NCBI GenBank assembly: GCA_021399435.1
Contig: JAJTUP010000072.1
Span: 186,001 to 250,000 of the forward strand
Reading direction: 5' to 3'
DNA: 64,000 nucleotides
From: Diaporthe sp. PMI_573
Taxonomy: Eukaryota; Ascomycota; Sordariomycetes; Diaporthales; Diaporthaceae
Both the position numbers and the translations under genes were made by a program. Positions 63,228 through 64,000 of the stretch are shown one piece after another (within the stretch, counting starts at the first letter, position 1; every line of letters begins with the position of its first letter). The notes beneath the pieces are model-generated. The model was not told the DNA's origin. It made no database searches and saw nothing but the letters and a program-made list of their open reading frames with translations.

Positions 63228-64000
63228 CAAGGGTCGGAACCACTACATCCACTCCACTTTTGGACCAAGTAGAGTGGATGTACGATTTTTTAGCAATTAC
63301 GTAGTGGATGTAGCACATATTCGACCGGAGTGGAATGGATGTACACACGTGGATTTATAAGTGGATTTATAAGTGGATTTTTGAGGCTATTCACAACCTC
63401 GTCGACACCTATTCAGCCTCACTTTCAGAGGTTGACACTAACTCTTCAGCCTGCTGCTGCTGAATCGTCAACCTCGCTGGCGCTATCCTCGCCCTCCAAT
63501 AGCCATTTTGACTCAGCAAGCGCCAGCTCGTCGTCGCCTAGAGTCCCACAACCGCCATCCAGCTTACTTTCAAGGTGCGACTTAAGCAATGGATCCAGGT
63601 CCTTGATAATGCCAGCACGGTACCAAGAGCGTAAAACCTGACAAATGGCGATAATCTCAGCATCTAGGTTTGTACGCAACCCCGAGACCATCTTGCCAGC
63701 AGCTGAAAATAACCTCTCACACTCGGCTGACATCGGCTGGATTGTCAGGAAGTCCAAGGCCATCCTGGATAATCGAGGATATCTGCTTTGCTTAGTGATC
63801 CAGTAACCAATTGGATCACGAACGTTGCCGTCGCTGACGTCACGATCCGTCTGCCACGCTTGGTACTCGTCACCATCAATAGCTGCTGCGGAGGCTGGTG
63901 TTGAGCTTGGCAGACGGCTGTTCTTCTCGAAGGGGTTGAAAAACCGAGCTCTTTTTGCTGGAGGCTCGTCGTCGCCTCTGCTGCTGCTGGTTCTAACCTC
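63228..64000 (-). mobile_element. hAT 3' fragment, copy B (continues beyond window)
   Basis: The terminus CAAGGGTCGGAACCACTACA at 63228 and the TACATCCACT-rich region match copy A (35672 leftward) in inverted orientation. The coding part 64000-63446 is open to the window edge, with GDEYQAWQTDRDVSDGNVRD, then YPRLSRMALDFLTIQPMSAE and CERLFSAAGKMVSGLRTNLD. Compared with copy A, the end of the gene has a shortened CAG tract that shifts the frame (VDDSAAAG then stop, instead of continuing to STSESEAE). Confidence 0.85.

Noticed and set aside
1..64000. Starship-type giant transposon carrying NLR, chromate and other cargo
   Set aside because: The cargo mix is suggestive, but no DUF3435 tyrosine recombinase (captain) gene, and no typical 5' captain position or boundary, could be found in the window.

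Overview
The window is filamentous-ascomycete (Pezizomycotina) DNA from a transposon-dense accessory region. The evidence is short introns of about 47-65 nt with GT..AG borders and CTAAC/CTGAC-like branch sites, Zn2Cys6 and DUF3425-bZIP regulators, a SAT4/rhodopsin-type membrane protein, HET/NACHT receptor pieces, a FunK1-type kinase and fungal transposon families. The genus cannot be fixed from the sequence alone. No rRNA, tRNA or CRISPR was found.

Layout. 1-1514: the 5' end of a ubiquitin C-terminal hydrolase gene and a possible tiny spliced gene. 1515-5450: copy 1 of an unusual 3,936-bp Tc1/mariner-type element that carries, besides its transposase, a large convergent spliced accessory gene. 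5451-9591: TPR and hAT relics and a frameshifted hAT. 9592-17928: a broken gene, a spliced 631-aa hypothetical gene, a CoA-disulfide-reductase/rhodanese tail, BTB and copia relics, and a 176-aa hypothetical gene. 18540-20864: an apparently intact pogo/Fot1 element. 21591-24063: a hAT with two nonsense codons. 24143-26643: a divergent pair of host genes (short-chain dehydrogenase and bZIP). 27573-30176: a hAT with an intact transposase gene but no visible 5' terminus. 30177-34112: copy 2 of the composite element, inverted relative to copy 1 and apparently identical. 34113-36598: RNase III, BTB and hAT fragments and a spliced hypothetical gene. 38363-40807: an LTR-retrotransposon gag-protease fragment. 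42480-44137: a chromate transporter gene with one frameshift. 44986-49400: an NLR fragment running into the 3' end of a six-exon Zn2Cys6 regulator. 51929-53238: an intact six-exon SAT4/rhodopsin-family gene. 53654-57190: a reading frame that joins the N-terminal third of a hAT transposase (BED finger included) to a HET-NACHT-ankyrin receptor. 57192-60173: an intact three-exon hAT that ends the ankyrin repeats. 60174-64000: aminoglycoside-phosphotransferase-like, FunK1 kinase, LINE and hAT fragments.

The host genes look unrelated to each other and do not form a pathway or cluster. The coherent theme is transposon activity: capture (composite element), fusion (hAT-NLR), truncation of genes at element ends, and several stop codons that fit C-to-T (RIP-like) mutation. 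By contrast, the two composite copies appear unmutated. The most novel items are the composite Tc1/mariner element with its accessory gene and the BED-hAT::HET::NACHT fusion.
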